64,000 bases of DNA from the NCBI GenBank assembly GCA_009911185.1, contig QXWW01000017.1, positions 1 through 64,000 of the forward strand. The letters run 5' to 3'. Below are positions 54,775 to 64,000 of this stretch, piece after piece; positions within the stretch are counted from its first letter, which is position 1, and each line of letters begins with the position of its first letter. Source of the stretch: Lachnospiraceae bacterium (lineage in GTDB: Bacteria > Bacillota > Clostridia > Lachnospirales > Lachnospiraceae). Both the position numbers and the translations under genes were made by a program. The notes below the pieces were generated by a model. That model saw only the letters and a list, made by a program, of their open reading frames with translations. It was not told the origin of the DNA and did no database searches.

Positions 54775-55764
54775 ATGAAAAAAAGTGCAAAGTGCAGAAT
54801 GTTAAGTTTTTTTCTGGCTCTTGTATTACTGGTGTCTATGGAATGTATCCCAGTTCACGCGGCAAAACTTCCGGCGCTGAAAGTCAAGGGAACTCAGTTG
54901 GTGAATGCCAAAGGCAAAACTGTCCAGCTAAAAGGGGTCAGTACCCATGGATTGTCCTGGTTTCCGCAATATGTGAACCAGAAAGGGTTTTCCTATATGA
55001 AAAAAAAGTGGGGCGTCAATGCCGTGCGTCTTGCCATGTACACGGCAGAATATAACGGATATTGTACGGCAGATGCAAAAAACCGCAGGGCGTTGGAAAA
55101 GACCATTGATAATGGCGTAAAGTATGCGACGAAAGCGGGGCTTTATGTCATTATAGACTGGCATGTTTTAAGTGACGCCAACCCTAAGACTTATGAGAAA
55201 CAGGCCGTTTCATTCTTTAAGAAAATGGCTTCAAAGTATAAGAACCATACCAATGTGATCTATGAAATCTGCAACGAGCCGAATGGAGGAACCTCCTGGA
55301 GTGATATCAGAAGCTATGCAAAGAAAGTAGTAAAAGCCATACGTTCTAAGGATAAGAAGGCAGTGATTCTTATTGGAACGCCTTCCTGGTCCCAGGATGT
55401 GGATCTTGCGGCGGACAGCCCCCTGACAGGATATAAAAATCTTATGTACAGTCTTCATTTTTATGCGGGGACGCATGGAGAGCAGTTACGGCAGAAGGCT
55501 CAGGCTGCTCTTGATAAAGGGCTGCCCTTATTTGTCTCAGAGTTTGGAATTTCAGACGCTTCCGGCAATGGCAATTTAAATAAGGAAGAGGGCGTAAGAT
55601 GGATGGAATTTTTAAATAAGAATAAAATCAGTTATATGGGCTGGAGCCTGTCGAATAAAGACGAAAGCTCCGCGCTTTTGAAAGCTTCCACGAAAAAAGT
55701 CAGCGGCTGGAAAAATAAGGATCTTACCCCCTGGGGAACATGGCTGGTGAAACAGTTTAAATAG
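54775..55764 (+). CDS. secreted GH5 family endoglucanase-like glycosidase
   Basis: This 329-residue protein has a signal peptide (MKKSAKCRMLSFFLALVLLV ... PVHA-A). A single GH5 (beta/alpha)8 domain follows: GVSTHGLSW, NAVRLAMY, VIIDWHVL, the acid/base Glu 168 in YEICNEPNGG, SLHFYAG and the nucleophile Glu 256 in PLFVSEFGIS. No carbohydrate-binding or anchoring module follows. It probably cleaves beta-1,4-glucan or a related polysaccharide outside the cell. GGAGGAAGG precedes ATG 54775. Confidence 0.93.
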   Translation: MKKSAKCRMLSFFLALVLLVSMECIPVHAAKLPALKVKGTQLVNAKGKTVQLKGVSTHGLSWFPQYVNQKGFSYMKKKWGVNAVRLAMYTAEYNGYCTADAKNRRALEKTIDNGVKYATKAGLYVIIDWHVLSDANPKTYEKQAVSFFKKMASKYKNHTNVIYEICNEPNGGTSWSDIRSYAKKVVKAIRSKDKKAVILIGTPSWSQDVDLAADSPLTGYKNLMYSLHFYAGTHGEQLRQKAQAALDKGLPLFVSEFGISDASGNGNLNKEEGVRWMEFLNKNKISYMGWSLSNKDESSALLKASTKKVSGWKNKDLTPWGTWLVKQFK

Positions 55765-55898
55765 AAACCGTAAGAAAATTCTGGAAGACGGGTTGTTTTT
55801 TTGCCTGGTTTGCAGTATATTAGTAGTAAGGAATAAGAACAGTCCGGCGCTTTTTCAGGCTGCCGGAATAATATACAATAAGAGGGCAGGTGAAGAGG

Positions 55899-56189
55899 AT
55901 GAAGTATAAGAGAAACTCTTTTGAAGTAGAAGCAGAAGTATATGAACCGGGAAAGGGAATGGAAGATGGATTTATGGCATGGACTTCCGTTTTGACTACC
56001 GGATGGGTTCCCACAGACAAGCTTCTGAAAATAACCAGAGAGGACGGAACGGTGGTGTGCCCATTTATTCAGAACCGCAGAGGGTTGATTTTTCTGAGAG
56101 AAGGCGATTATATTATTACGGAACCGGGGCAGGAACGTCATGTCTGTGGAGCGGATAAATTTGCCGGGCGTTTTATTCCAGTGGAATAG
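55899..56189 (+). CDS. small protein of unknown function
   Basis: This 96-residue protein is beta-rich with no membrane segment (FEVEAEVYEPGKGMEDGF, WVPTDKLL, FLREGDYIITEPGQERHVC). It may bind a small ligand or act as a phage-derived domain; I do not recognise the family. ATG 55899 and GTG 55890 are both possible; a GAGGGCAGG stretch precedes. It lies alone between the GH5 gene and a convergent hybrid kinase. Confidence 0.65.
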   Translation: MKYKRNSFEVEAEVYEPGKGMEDGFMAWTSVLTTGWVPTDKLLKITREDGTVVCPFIQNRRGLIFLREGDYIITEPGQERHVCGADKFAGRFIPVE

Positions 56190-56251
56190 AAGAACCTGAA
56201 CCGCAGCATAATTTGGGATGAAAACGAATTATGTGAAATAGTGCTAATGAG

Positions 56252-56287
56252 AAAAGCTGACTTATGCAGGCGCATAGGTCAGCTTTT
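56252..56287. terminator. bidirectional terminator
   Basis: AAAAGCTGACTTATGC (56252-56267) pairs with GCATAGGTCAGCTTTT (56272-56287). It serves the small gene ending 56189 and the minus-strand kinase whose stop lies inside its right arm. Confidence 0.85.
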
Positions 56288-58483
56288 CTGCAGTATGCTG
56301 CGGATTGTTTCTAACAACAGCGGAATGTCAATGGGCTTGGTGAGATGTTCGTTCATTCCACTCTCTAAAGAGAGCCGCTTGTCGCTCTCGAAAGCATTTG
56401 CGGATAGCGCAATAATCGGGATATGTGCCAGACGGGGATCTTTTAAGCTGCGTATTTTTCTCGCCGCCTGGCGTCCGTCCATCACGGGCATTTGGATATC
56501 CATGAGAATTAAATCGAATTCTCCCGGTTCGGAGTTTGCTACTCTTTCTACGGCAATACTCCCATTTGCGGCGATATCTATGGAAAAACCAAGATCCTGA
56601 AGTATTTCCGTCTCAATTTCCAGATTAATCATGTTGTCTTCCACCAACAGAATCCTGTAATTCAGTTTCTGAAAATCGGTATATTCCGGCTTGCCGGGGG
56701 AGGCGACAGGTTCAACTTGTGTGCGGAGACGCAAAGTAACGGTAAAAGTACTGCCGACACCCACAGTACTGTCCACTTCAATGTTTCCGCCCATCATGCC
56801 GGCAATATTTTTGGCAATGGTCAGGCTCAGGCCAGTGCCATGTATGCCGCTGAACGTAGTATTTTTCTCACGTTCAAAAGGTTCAAAAATATGTTTGATA
56901 AACTCTTTTCCAATACCGATACCATTGTCTTTAACCTGGAATTGGTAGACAATAGTATCGTTTGGCAGTTGTTTTTGTTCTATGACGGCCAGTTCCACGC
57001 GTCCATTGGCTTTCGTGTATGTGATGGCATTGGTGGTAAGGTATGATAAAAGCTGCTTGAGTTTTTCCGAATCTCCCCAAATATCAGAATGGGTAAGTCT
57101 GGTAAAATTCAGGGAAAATGCTATATTTTTCTCCTCGGCCTGTGGAAGAAGATTTCTATGCACCTCTTCGAAAATATCGCGCAGATTACAGGCGCATTCT
57201 GTCAGGGCCGCGTCCTGAGACTCTGTCCAGGACAGCGCCAGTACCCGATCGATCAGCTCTAAGAGCTGTCTGCTGGAACGTTCAATTTTGTTAAGGTCTT
57301 CTAAGACGGTTTTAGGCTCCCGGATATGCTTTTTCGCCAAAGCAGTAAAGCCGAAAATAGCGTTCAGCGGCGTCCGCATATCGTGGGACATATTAGAAAG
57401 AAAGGTGTCTCTGGCAACGATCGCAAGATTTGCATTGTTCAGGGCATTTTCCAACATTTGATTTTGTTCCATTTCGCGCCGGACTTCAAGATCCACCCGT
57501 CGGTACCCCAAAACAATCTGGGAGACATGTTCTTTTTTTCCCACGTTTACAATGCGAAGCTGCAGATACTGCGTCTTTTTGTTTTTCAGGACCCGGTAAT
57601 TCACGTAGTAAGTCTTGCTGTGTTTTAACTTTTCACGTATATAGCGGGGGGCGGTCATTTTGGCTACCAGTTCACGGTCTTCCGGGTGGACCCAGGTAAT
57701 TACGTAATTAGAAATATACCATGGAAACTCAAGTATTTGATACTTGTCGTCAAATTGCTGTCTTGTGCGGCTGCTCAGTCTGTATGGAAAGACTTTGCCG
57801 GAATCCAGGTCGGCATAGAGGATAGACTCATAATTGATACTGAGCCCTTCAATGACTTCTAATCGTCTCAGATGTTCTCCGTCGTATTTTTCCGTCAGGT
57901 TCTGGATTTTCTGCTCCTGTTCCTCCAAGAGAGATTTGCGCCATTGCTGCAATTGTTCTTTTTTATCCGTGGCGTCTACCATGAATACATAGAATATATC
58001 TCCCGCTGATTTCGTATGAACAAAATGCCCGTAATCTTCAATCCAGCGGATTTCTCCGTCTTTGCGGACAATTCGGTATTCCACATAATCCAAATCATAC
58101 TGGTTATGGGAAAGTTGCTCCCAAATACTTTGTTCTACGGCTTCCAAATCTTCTGTATGTACAATTCCTTTAAAAGAATTGCCTGTGAATTCCTGAAATT
58201 CTTCTAGTGAACTGCATTGGAAAATCCTAAGCAGCGCTTTGTTTGCGTAAATAATTTCTTCCTCATCATCGGCGCGGTAGATTAAGAAACCACCTGGCAT
58301 CTCGTCCATAAATTTGATGATTTCATGTGCAATTTGAAGATTTTGCGGGTCCGGTTTCGACGGAAGCGCGGAAACATGGTTTATTTTTCCCTGACTCACG
58401 GTATCTTTGGCATGATATTCCGGCAAGTTTAGTAAAGTTAATATATTTTCAATTAAATTATGGTTTATTGTTTGCGTTTTCAT
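56279..58483 (-). CDS. cytosolic PAS-containing hybrid histidine kinase
   Basis: This 734-residue protein has no transmembrane segment. A PAS domain lies at ~45-165 (GGFLIYRADDEEEIIYANKA, with a PAC-type tail RKDGEIRWIEDYG), and a second PAS-like region at ~215-335. HisKA follows (TFLSNMSHDMRTPLNAIFGF), then an ATPase domain (NAITYTKANGRVELA, KDNGIGIG, GTGLSLTIA) and one receiver domain (DLILMDIQMPVMDGRQAA). It has no HPt and no output domain. Its terminator overlaps the stop codon. It probably senses an intracellular ligand through PAS and passes phosphate to a separate HPt. Confidence 0.9.
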   Translation of the reverse strand: MKTQTINHNLIENILTLLNLPEYHAKDTVSQGKINHVSALPSKPDPQNLQIAHEIIKFMDEMPGGFLIYRADDEEEIIYANKALLRIFQCSSLEEFQEFTGNSFKGIVHTEDLEAVEQSIWEQLSHNQYDLDYVEYRIVRKDGEIRWIEDYGHFVHTKSAGDIFYVFMVDATDKKEQLQQWRKSLLEEQEQKIQNLTEKYDGEHLRRLEVIEGLSINYESILYADLDSGKVFPYRLSSRTRQQFDDKYQILEFPWYISNYVITWVHPEDRELVAKMTAPRYIREKLKHSKTYYVNYRVLKNKKTQYLQLRIVNVGKKEHVSQIVLGYRRVDLEVRREMEQNQMLENALNNANLAIVARDTFLSNMSHDMRTPLNAIFGFTALAKKHIREPKTVLEDLNKIERSSRQLLELIDRVLALSWTESQDAALTECACNLRDIFEEVHRNLLPQAEEKNIAFSLNFTRLTHSDIWGDSEKLKQLLSYLTTNAITYTKANGRVELAVIEQKQLPNDTIVYQFQVKDNGIGIGKEFIKHIFEPFEREKNTTFSGIHGTGLSLTIAKNIAGMMGGNIEVDSTVGVGSTFTVTLRLRTQVEPVASPGKPEYTDFQKLNYRILLVEDNMINLEIETEILQDLGFSIDIAANGSIAVERVANSEPGEFDLILMDIQMPVMDGRQAARKIRSLKDPRLAHIPIIALSANAFESDKRLSLESGMNEHLTKPIDIPLLLETIRSILQKS

Positions 58484-58774
58484 GATGATAGTTTAACATA
58501 AATTACCGGTTTTGGCAAAATATTATTAGTACAAATTTATTCAAAAGGTGCGGCAGGCATGTAATTTATTGGTAAATATAAAAAAGTAAGGATATACCGG
58601 TAATTTTTTTGCGGGATTCTTTGACGAGTTCCTGCTGTCTGCACAAAATTTTGGGAAATACTTTAAAACAGAAAAATCACGTCATTTAGCAAGTTATATG
58701 GCAGAAGGGAACTGGTTAAAGTAAATAGCTATGCTGAAATTGGTGAATCTGGTAAAATTTGTTATACAACAGTA
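58484..58774. other. intergenic region between the hybrid kinase and ilvD
   Basis: It is AT-rich and carries no supported ORF. AATTACCGGT (58501-58510) and ACCGGTAATT (58596-58605) are exact inverted copies 85 bases apart and may be regulator half-sites for the divergent kinase. No T-box or other leader motif was found before ilvD. Confidence 0.4.
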
Positions 58775-58803
58775 TTGACAGCAGACAACGTACGGAGTAT
58801 AAT
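58775..58803 (+). promoter_or_regulatory. promoter of ilvD
   Basis: TTGACA (58775-58780), 17-base spacer, TATAAT (58798-58803), 54 bases before the start: a full consensus promoter. Confidence 0.9.
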
Positions 58804-58856
58804 ATCAGTAAATCAATTTCAGTAGTAAAACAATAGTTCAGGAAAGAGGTAATAAG

Positions 58857-60530
58857 ATGAGAAGTGATAATGTGAAAAAGGGGATGCAGCAGGCGCCCCA
58901 CCGTTCCCTGTTCCATGCGCTTGGGTTTACCAGCGAGGAAATGGATAAGCCGCTGGTCGGTATCGTAAGTTCTTACAATGAGATTGTACCGGGGCATATG
59001 AATCTGGATAAAATTGTAAATGCCGTGAAAATGGGAGTTGCAGAAGCGGGAGGAGTTCCGGTGGTATTTCCGGCAATTGCAGTCTGCGACGGAATCGCTA
59101 TGGGACATACTGGTATGAAGTATTCTCTGGTTACACGCGACCTGATTGCCGACTCCACGGAATGTATGGCGCTGGCACACCAGTTTGACGCGCTGGTTAT
59201 GGTGCCGAACTGTGATAAAAACGTGCCGGGACTGCTGATGGCAGCGGCCAGGGTAAATGTACCGACCGTATTTGTATCTGGCGGACCTATGCTTGCAGGG
59301 CATGTGAAGGGGCACAAGACCAGCCTGTCCTCTATGTTTGAGGCAGTCGGCTCCTATGCGGCAGGCACTATGACGCAGGAGGATGTGCGCGAGTTTGAAG
59401 AAAAGGCGTGTCCCACCTGCGGCTCCTGTTCCGGCATGTATACGGCAAATTCCATGAACTGTTTAACAGAAGCTCTCGGTATGGGGCTGCGGGGAAATGG
59501 AACGATTCCAGCCGTATATTCCGACCGTCTCCGTCTTGCCAAACATGCGGGAATGGCAGTAATGGAAATGTACCGCAAGAATATCTGCCCAAGGGATATT
59601 ATGACGAAGGAAGCCGTGCTTAACGCCCTGACGGTGGATATGGCGCTGGGATGCTCTACGAACAGTATGCTGCATCTTCCGGCAATCGCCCATGAAATCG
59701 GTTTTGACTTTGATATCGGCTTTGCAAATGAAATCAGTGAGAAGACGCCGAATCTCTGTCATCTGGCTCCGGCGGGACCTACCTATATGGAAGATTTGAA
59801 CGAGGCGGGCGGCGTGTATGCCGTGATGAATGAGCTTGCAGAACTGGGGCTTTTAAATCTGGACTGCATGACGGTAACGGGAAAGACTATCGGGGAAAAC
59901 ATCAAAGGCTGCGCCAATAAGAACCCGGAGGTAATCCGTCCTCTGGATAATCCATACAGCGCTACCGGCGGGCTGGCCGTGCTTAAAGGGAACCTGGCTT
60001 TGGAAGGAAGCGTGGTAAAACGTTCCGCCGTAGCGCCGGAAATGATGGTGCATGAAGGACCGGCAAGGGTATTCGACTGTGAGGAGGATGCAATTGCGGC
60101 CATCAAGGGCGGCAAGATTGTCGCCGGCGACGTTGTGGTAATCCGCTATGAGGGACCCAAAGGCGGGCCAGGTATGCGGGAAATGCTCAATCCGACCTCG
60201 GCGATCGCTGGAATGGGGCTTGGCTCAACCGTTGCCCTGATTACAGACGGCCGTTTTTCAGGGGCCAGCCGCGGGGCTTCTATCGGTCATGTTTCCCCGG
60301 AAGCGGCCGTAGGAGGCGCTATCGCTCTGGTAGAAGAGGGAGATACGATTAAAATCGATATTCCAGGCATGAAGCTGGAACTGGACGTGCCGGATGACGT
60401 GCTTGCCAGGAGGAGAGCGCAATGGCAGCCGCGGGAACCCAAGGTAACGGAGGGCTATCTGGCGCGCTATGCGCAGATGGTAACCTCAGGCGCTACGGGA
60501 GCCGTTATGAAAAGAGATCTGAACAGTTAA
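58857..60530 (+). CDS. ilvD: dihydroxy-acid dehydratase
   Basis: This 557-residue Fe-S enzyme of valine, isoleucine and leucine synthesis has the three cluster cysteines in [10 protein letters not shown] and [19 protein letters not shown]. It also has [14 protein letters not shown] and the C-terminal [21 protein letters not shown] signature. AAGAGG precedes ATG 58857. It stands alone, apart from other ilv genes. The amino-acid exporter azlCD is elsewhere in the window. Confidence 0.97.
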   Translation: MRSDNVKKGMQQAPHRSLFHALGFTSEEMDKPLVGIVSSYNEIVPGHMNLDKIVNAVKMGVAEAGGVPVVFPAIAVCDGIAMGHTGMKYSLVTRDLIADSTECMALAHQFDALVMVPNCDKNVPGLLMAAARVNVPTVFVSGGPMLAGHVKGHKTSLSSMFEAVGSYAAGTMTQEDVREFEEKACPTCGSCSGMYTANSMNCLTEALGMGLRGNGTIPAVYSDRLRLAKHAGMAVMEMYRKNICPRDIMTKEAVLNALTVDMALGCSTNSMLHLPAIAHEIGFDFDIGFANEISEKTPNLCHLAPAGPTYMEDLNEAGGVYAVMNELAELGLLNLDCMTVTGKTIGENIKGCANKNPEVIRPLDNPYSATGGLAVLKGNLALEGSVVKRSAVAPEMMVHEGPARVFDCEEDAIAAIKGGKIVAGDVVVIRYEGPKGGPGMREMLNPTSAIAGMGLGSTVALITDGRFSGASRGASIGHVSPEAAVGGAIALVEEGDTIKIDIPGMKLELDVPDDVLARRRAQWQPREPKVTEGYLARYAQMVTSGATGAVMKRDLNS

Positions 60531-60553
60531 TCATGAATTTTTTATCTGTTGTC

Positions 60554-60582
60554 TTGACGTAGTGTTTTCTTTCGTGTTATTC
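60554..60582 (+). promoter_or_regulatory. promoter of the nfo operon
   Basis: TTGACG (60554-60559), 17-base spacer, TTATTC (60577-60582), about 100 bases before nfo. Confidence 0.55.
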
Positions 60583-60622
60583 TTTTTGCTAAAGGTAACA
60601 GATGTCAATGAGAGCAGCAAGT

Positions 60623-60653
60623 GAATGCCGCGGCGGTAATGCCTGCGGCATTC
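60623..60653 (+). promoter_or_regulatory. leader hairpin before nfo
   Basis: GAATGCCGC (60623-60631) pairs perfectly with GCGGCATTC (60645-60653) in the nfo leader, 27 bases before the start codon. It is followed by TTAGATTTT, a weak T-run, so it could act as an attenuator or stabilise the transcript. Confidence 0.5.
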
Positions 60654-60679
60654 TTAGATTTTATGGAAAGGAAACGGCG

Positions 60680-61522
60680 ATGTTGAGAATCGGATGTCAT
60701 TTGTCTTCCTCAAAAGGTTATCTTGCCATGGGGAAGGAAGCAGTGAAAATTGGAGCGAATACCTTTCAGTTTTTTACCAGGAATCCCAGAGGGGGAAAAG
60801 CGAAGGAACTCGATATTTCTGATATAGAAGCATATCTGGAATTTGCACAGGAAAATGGGATAGCCAGGATTTTGGCGCATGCCCCCTATACCCTGAATGC
60901 CTGTGCCAAAGATCCGGATTTGCGTCAGTTCGCCTATGATACGATGTGCGATGATTTAAGGCGTTTGCAGTATATACCGGAGGCGATGTATAATTTTCAT
61001 CCGGGCAGCCATGTAAAACAGGGGGTGGAACAAGGTATTTTCTATATCTGTGATCTGCTGAACCGGATACATGCACAGAGCGGCCAGACAACTGTTCTTC
61101 TGGAAACCATGGCGGGGAAAGGTACGGAACTGGGGAGAAATTTTGAGGAATTGTCTATGATTATAGACAGGGTGGAAGACAAAAGCCGCCTGGGCGTATG
61201 TCTGGATACCTGTCATGTATTTGACGGCGGGTATGATATTGTCCATAGCCTTGACAAAGTCCTGGAAGAATTTGACCAGACCATTGGCCTGCACCGCCTG
61301 AAAGCCGTTCATCTGAATGATAGCAAACACGGTCTTGACAGTCATAAAGACCGGCATGAAAAGATTGGAGAAGGGCAGATCGGACTGGAAACGTTTGTGA
61401 AGATTGTCACACATCCAAAGTTAAGAGAACTTCCATTTTATCTGGAAACGCCAAACGACCTGGCGGGATATCAAAGGGAGATTGCATTGTTGAGAGAGAA
61501 GGCAGAAGGTGAAAGAATATAA
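60680..61522 (+). CDS. nfo: endonuclease IV (AP endonuclease)
   Basis: This 280-residue TIM-barrel zinc enzyme of base-excision repair starts [14 protein letters not shown]. It has [75 protein letters not shown] and the late [10 protein letters not shown] metal-binding Glu. I chose ATG 60680, behind AAAGGAAA. Its 3' end overlaps the transporter gene at 61509. Confidence 0.96.
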   Translation: MLRIGCHLSSSKGYLAMGKEAVKIGANTFQFFTRNPRGGKAKELDISDIEAYLEFAQENGIARILAHAPYTLNACAKDPDLRQFAYDTMCDDLRRLQYIPEAMYNFHPGSHVKQGVEQGIFYICDLLNRIHAQSGQTTVLLETMAGKGTELGRNFEELSMIIDRVEDKSRLGVCLDTCHVFDGGYDIVHSLDKVLEEFDQTIGLHRLKAVHLNDSKHGLDSHKDRHEKIGEGQIGLETFVKIVTHPKLRELPFYLETPNDLAGYQREIALLREKAEGERI

Positions 61523-62324
61523 AACGTTAAGCCGCCGCGAACACTCCCATGGACCAGTGAGTATTGATTTTTATGCCAGTCAGTCGGGCATTCGCCAATG
61601 GAACGGCTGTTATAAGGTCTTTGCAGCGGTATTCGTGCTAATTTTATGTCTTATTCTGGATACCCCTCTGGTTTCTGGTTTCATTATCCTTACCATGGGC
61701 ATACTCAATGTAACGGGAAACAGAGTGGAGCTGGTAAACTATATGAAACTGCTAAAAATTCCGGTTATATTTCTGGTAATGGGAAGCGTGGCGATTGCAG
61801 CAGGATTTGCGGCAGAACCGGCAGGGGACTTTTCTATTTCCCTGCACTGGTTTTATATATATCTAACAAAAAAAGGTCTGATACGCGCGCTGCAATTGTT
61901 TTTAAAGGCAATGGCGGCAGTCAGCGCCATGTATGTTATGACGTTGTCCACGCCGGCAGGCGAGCTGGCATTTGTGCTGCAAAAGGCGCGTCTGCCAGGG
62001 GTTTTGACCGAGCTGATGTATATATTGTATCGCTTTATTTTTATTCTCACAGAAGTCCACAGAAACATGAAAACAGCAGCTTCTTCCAGGCTGGGACATG
62101 TGGATTTTAAGACTTCATGCGCGACGTTTGGAAAAATTGGCGGCAATCTGCTGATTTTGTCTATGAAAAAGGCAAATACATATTATGACGCTATGGTGTC
62201 CAGAGGATATGCGGGGGAGTTTTCTTTGTGGGAAGAAGAGAAACCTGTAAAAGCATGGCAGGTCCTGGCATTGGCATGTTATAGTTCTGTGCTGGTATGC
62301 CTGCGTTTGGCGGAGGGACTATGA
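61509..62324 (+). CDS. ECF transporter transmembrane (T) subunit, CbiQ/EcfT family
   Basis: This 271-residue membrane protein has an N-terminal cytosolic stretch ([16 protein letters not shown]), several hydrophobic helices, and two coupling-helix motifs: AASSRLG and YDAMVSRGY (A/S-R-G type) that contact the ATPase. GTG 61509 overlaps the nfo end. Its stop overlaps the ATPase gene start. It resembles the CbiQ component of cobalt/nickel systems, but no CbiM/CbiN or other substrate-binding S component is in this window. Confidence 0.9.
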   Translation: MKEYKTLSRREHSHGPVSIDFYASQSGIRQWNGCYKVFAAVFVLILCLILDTPLVSGFIILTMGILNVTGNRVELVNYMKLLKIPVIFLVMGSVAIAAGFAAEPAGDFSISLHWFYIYLTKKGLIRALQLFLKAMAAVSAMYVMTLSTPAGELAFVLQKARLPGVLTELMYILYRFIFILTEVHRNMKTAASSRLGHVDFKTSCATFGKIGGNLLILSMKKANTYYDAMVSRGYAGEFSLWEEEKPVKAWQVLALACYSSVLVCLRLAEGL

Positions 62325-63169
62325 GAGAAGAATTAATACGCGCGCAGCATTTAACTTATAGATACCAGACGGGACACGCGGCGCTTGAGGATGTGAGCCT
62401 GTCTGTCGGCAGAGGAGAGAAGATCGCGGTAATGGGTGCCAATGGCGCCGGGAAATCTACTTTTTTCCTCAATTTAAACGGTGTATTGAATGCGCAGGAG
62501 GGAGATATTTTTTTTCGGGGAAAACGGATTGGAAAGAGAGATTACAAGGAACTGTGCCGTCATGTGGGAGTTGTATTTCAGGATGCCGATAATCAAATGA
62601 TCGCCTCCACCGTGGAAGCGGAGGTGGCGTTTGGGCCTGTGAATCTCAAGCTGCCCCAGGAGGAAATAAAAAAGCGTTTGGAGCAGGCGTTAACTTATAT
62701 GGATCTGCAGTCTTTTCGAAAACGCCCGCCCCATTATCTCAGCGGCGGGGAGAAAAAGAGAGTCAGCATTGCCGATATCATTGCTATGAAACCAGAGATA
62801 ATCCTTTTTGACGAACCTGCGGCAGCGCTGGACCCTGTGAGTGCAAAAATGTTGGAGCGGGTATTGTCGGAGCTGTCTAAGGAGGGGAAGACGCTGCTGA
62901 TTTCTACCCATGATGTGGATTTCGCATATCGCTGGGCACAGCGGATTGTGGTATTTCATCAGGGAAAAATTCTTGCAGACGGAGAGACGCTGAAGATTTT
63001 TTCACAGGAGCGGCTGCTTGAGCAGGCGCATTTAAAGAAACCGGAAATGCTTAAAATATATGAAGTTCTTCTGGAGCGGGGATTGGTCCGCGCGGGAAGT
63101 TATCCCAGGCAGGCAGATGAACTTGCAGATTGTATGGAGGGTATCGCGAATAATGAACGAAACATATAG
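62321..63169 (+). CDS. ECF transporter ATPase subunit (CbiO/EcfA family)
   Basis: This 282-residue ABC ATPase has Walker A MGANGAGKSTFF, Q-loop FQDADNQMI, signature LSGGEKKRV, Walker B IILFDEPAAALDP and switch His in STHDVDF. The C-terminal extension is of the CbiO type. I chose ATG 62321, behind GGAGGG and overlapping the T-subunit stop. It powers uptake of a metal or vitamin; the substrate is unknown without the S component. Confidence 0.92.
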   Translation: MREELIRAQHLTYRYQTGHAALEDVSLSVGRGEKIAVMGANGAGKSTFFLNLNGVLNAQEGDIFFRGKRIGKRDYKELCRHVGVVFQDADNQMIASTVEAEVAFGPVNLKLPQEEIKKRLEQALTYMDLQSFRKRPPHYLSGGEKKRVSIADIIAMKPEIILFDEPAAALDPVSAKMLERVLSELSKEGKTLLISTHDVDFAYRWAQRIVVFHQGKILADGETLKIFSQERLLEQAHLKKPEMLKIYEVLLERGLVRAGSYPRQADELADCMEGIANNERNI

Positions 63170-63794
63170 AAAGTATTTAATTTATGTAAAGGAATATCTG
63201 ACGCAGCATGAGGGACTTCAGTCTCCGAATCCGCTGCATCCGTTCCGCTCCAGATTTCAGCATACGATCCGGGTGCTGCACTGGTGCCTCAGGTTGTCGC
63301 AGGGGCTTAAAAATGTCGATTGCGATCTGCTCTGTACAGCGGCTATTTTTCACGATATCGGATATAGCAGCCGGGATAATGAACGCCATGCCGTCCGCAG
63401 TGTACAGGCGTTTCATGCGTATGCCGCTGCGCAGGGAATGGAAGAGGAGTTTGCCCGTAAGGTGGAGCGGCTTATCGCGCGCCATTCGGATAAAAGCCTG
63501 TTAAAGGAGCCGGATACGGAGCTGGAAATGATTTTACTGCTGGAGGCAGACCTTTTGGATGAAGAAGGTGCCATGGGGATTGTATGGGACTGCATGACTA
63601 TGGGAAATCTACATGCTTCCAGTTACGCCAGGGCATATTATCATATCATGGAAAGTTCCAATAAGGAAGAACCGAATCCTATGGTGACGGAGCGGGCAAA
63701 GGCAATTTGGGAGGAAAAGAAAGAGATTGTGGCAAAGTTCGTGAAGCTGCTGGAGGATGATTTGATGATTGGCAGTGAATATTTTAAGATTTGA
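63153..63794 (+). CDS. HD-domain phosphohydrolase
   Basis: This 213-residue protein has an HD domain: His in FQHTIRVLHWCLRL, the HD pair in AAIFHDIGYSSRDNERH, and a later Asp in LEADLLDEEGAMG. ATG 63153 lies inside the end of the ATPase gene, with GGAGGG upstream. HD proteins of this type hydrolyse nucleotide or phosphoester substrates. The overlap suggests co-transcription with the transporter. Confidence 0.88.
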   Translation: MNETYRKYLIYVKEYLTQHEGLQSPNPLHPFRSRFQHTIRVLHWCLRLSQGLKNVDCDLLCTAAIFHDIGYSSRDNERHAVRSVQAFHAYAAAQGMEEEFARKVERLIARHSDKSLLKEPDTELEMILLLEADLLDEEGAMGIVWDCMTMGNLHASSYARAYYHIMESSNKEEPNPMVTERAKAIWEEKKEIVAKFVKLLEDDLMIGSEYFKI

Positions 63795-63835
63795 ATTTGC
63801 GAAGTAAGATAAATCCATATGGGAAGGAGAAAACC

Positions 63836-64000
63836 ATGTCGCTGATCTTGCTGTTATTTTTCATTATATTTCTGACAGGCGCCAAACTGGCAAAAAGAGG
63901 AGAATTTTTTTCAGATTACCTATCTCTGGAAAAATCTAATTCTGTAAAGGGAATATTTGTGATTTTTGTTTTTTTCCGTCATTATGCTCAATATGTTGAG
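63836..64000 (+). CDS. acyltransferase-3 family membrane protein, N-terminal part
   Basis: ATG 63836 follows GGGAAGGAG. The 55 visible residues hold a hydrophobic start (SLILLLFFIIFLTG) and LSLEKSNSVKGIFVIFVFFRHYAQYV, typical of the first helices of acyltransferase-3 (OafA-like) proteins that O-acylate surface polysaccharides. In this family the His in the second helix is part of the active site (FRHYAQY here). The gene runs off the window. Confidence 0.8.
   Translation, partial: MSLILLLFFIIFLTGAKLAKRGEFFSDYLSLEKSNSVKGIFVIFVFFRHYAQYVE

Overview
The window looks like a chromosomal segment of a spore-forming Lachnospiraceae-type Clostridium (Firmicutes). The signs are the gpr-spoIIP pair next to rpsT, AGGAGG-type ribosome binding sites almost everywhere, frequent TTG/GTG starts, a CIRCE-controlled groESL, a GAAC-N4-GTTC LexA box, and the gene order DUF512 / der / plsY / gpsA. 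No rRNA, tRNA or CRISPR array was seen.

Layout. 1-5.9 kb is a graveyard of mobile DNA: a structured RNA-like transposon tail, a zinc-ribbon gene, a four-gene prophage remnant on the minus strand, a second copy of the transposon tail carrying a 66-bp hairpin repeat array, a frameshifted serine recombinase, and an AT-rich orphan gene. 5.9-11.6 kb holds an AgrC/LytTR-type two-component system divergent from a large repeat-containing surface protein. 11.9-16 kb is an accessory small-molecule cluster (HxlR regulator, Fes-like esterase, decayed DUF1848 gene, stand-alone NRPS-type adenylation enzyme, GNAT acetyltransferase). 16-21.3 kb is the most unusual part. A gene for a eukaryotic-type RNA-polymerase-fold protein (QDE-1/YonO superfamily, DCDGD active site) is co-transcribed with a cysteine-rich protein. 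Both are divergent from a tyrosine-recombinase-like protein that seems to lack catalytic arginines. Three copies of a 12-bp motif sit around the two divergent promoters. An SOS-controlled small gene and a 36-residue membrane peptide follow.

21.9-48.5 kb is mostly conserved core: DUF512 radical-SAM protein, Der, PlsY, GpsA, a soluble Ser/Thr kinase, a topoisomerase IV-like pair, a membrane hybrid kinase, NadB/NadC, a C-GCAxxG-C-C protein, S20, GPR, SpoIIP, a CorA-like transporter, GroES/GroEL, an HPt protein, DegV, PurA, a HAD phosphatase and AzlCD. At 48.6-50.6 kb an AT-rich two-gene island encodes an OLD-like ATPase and a PD-(D/E)XK-like partner, a candidate defence module. 50.8-64 kb holds fruK/ptsI, deoD, a secreted GH5 glycanase, a cytosolic hybrid kinase, ilvD, nfo, an EcfT/EcfA pair, an HD phosphohydrolase and the start of an acyltransferase-3 gene.

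Links across the window: two hybrid kinases have receiver domains but no visible HPt domain, while a free-standing HPt protein is encoded between them. The hairpin repeat family of the mobile region recurs directly on the gpsA stop codon. A second dispersed ~250-bp element occurs next to the two-component system and again next to the ATPase/nuclease island.
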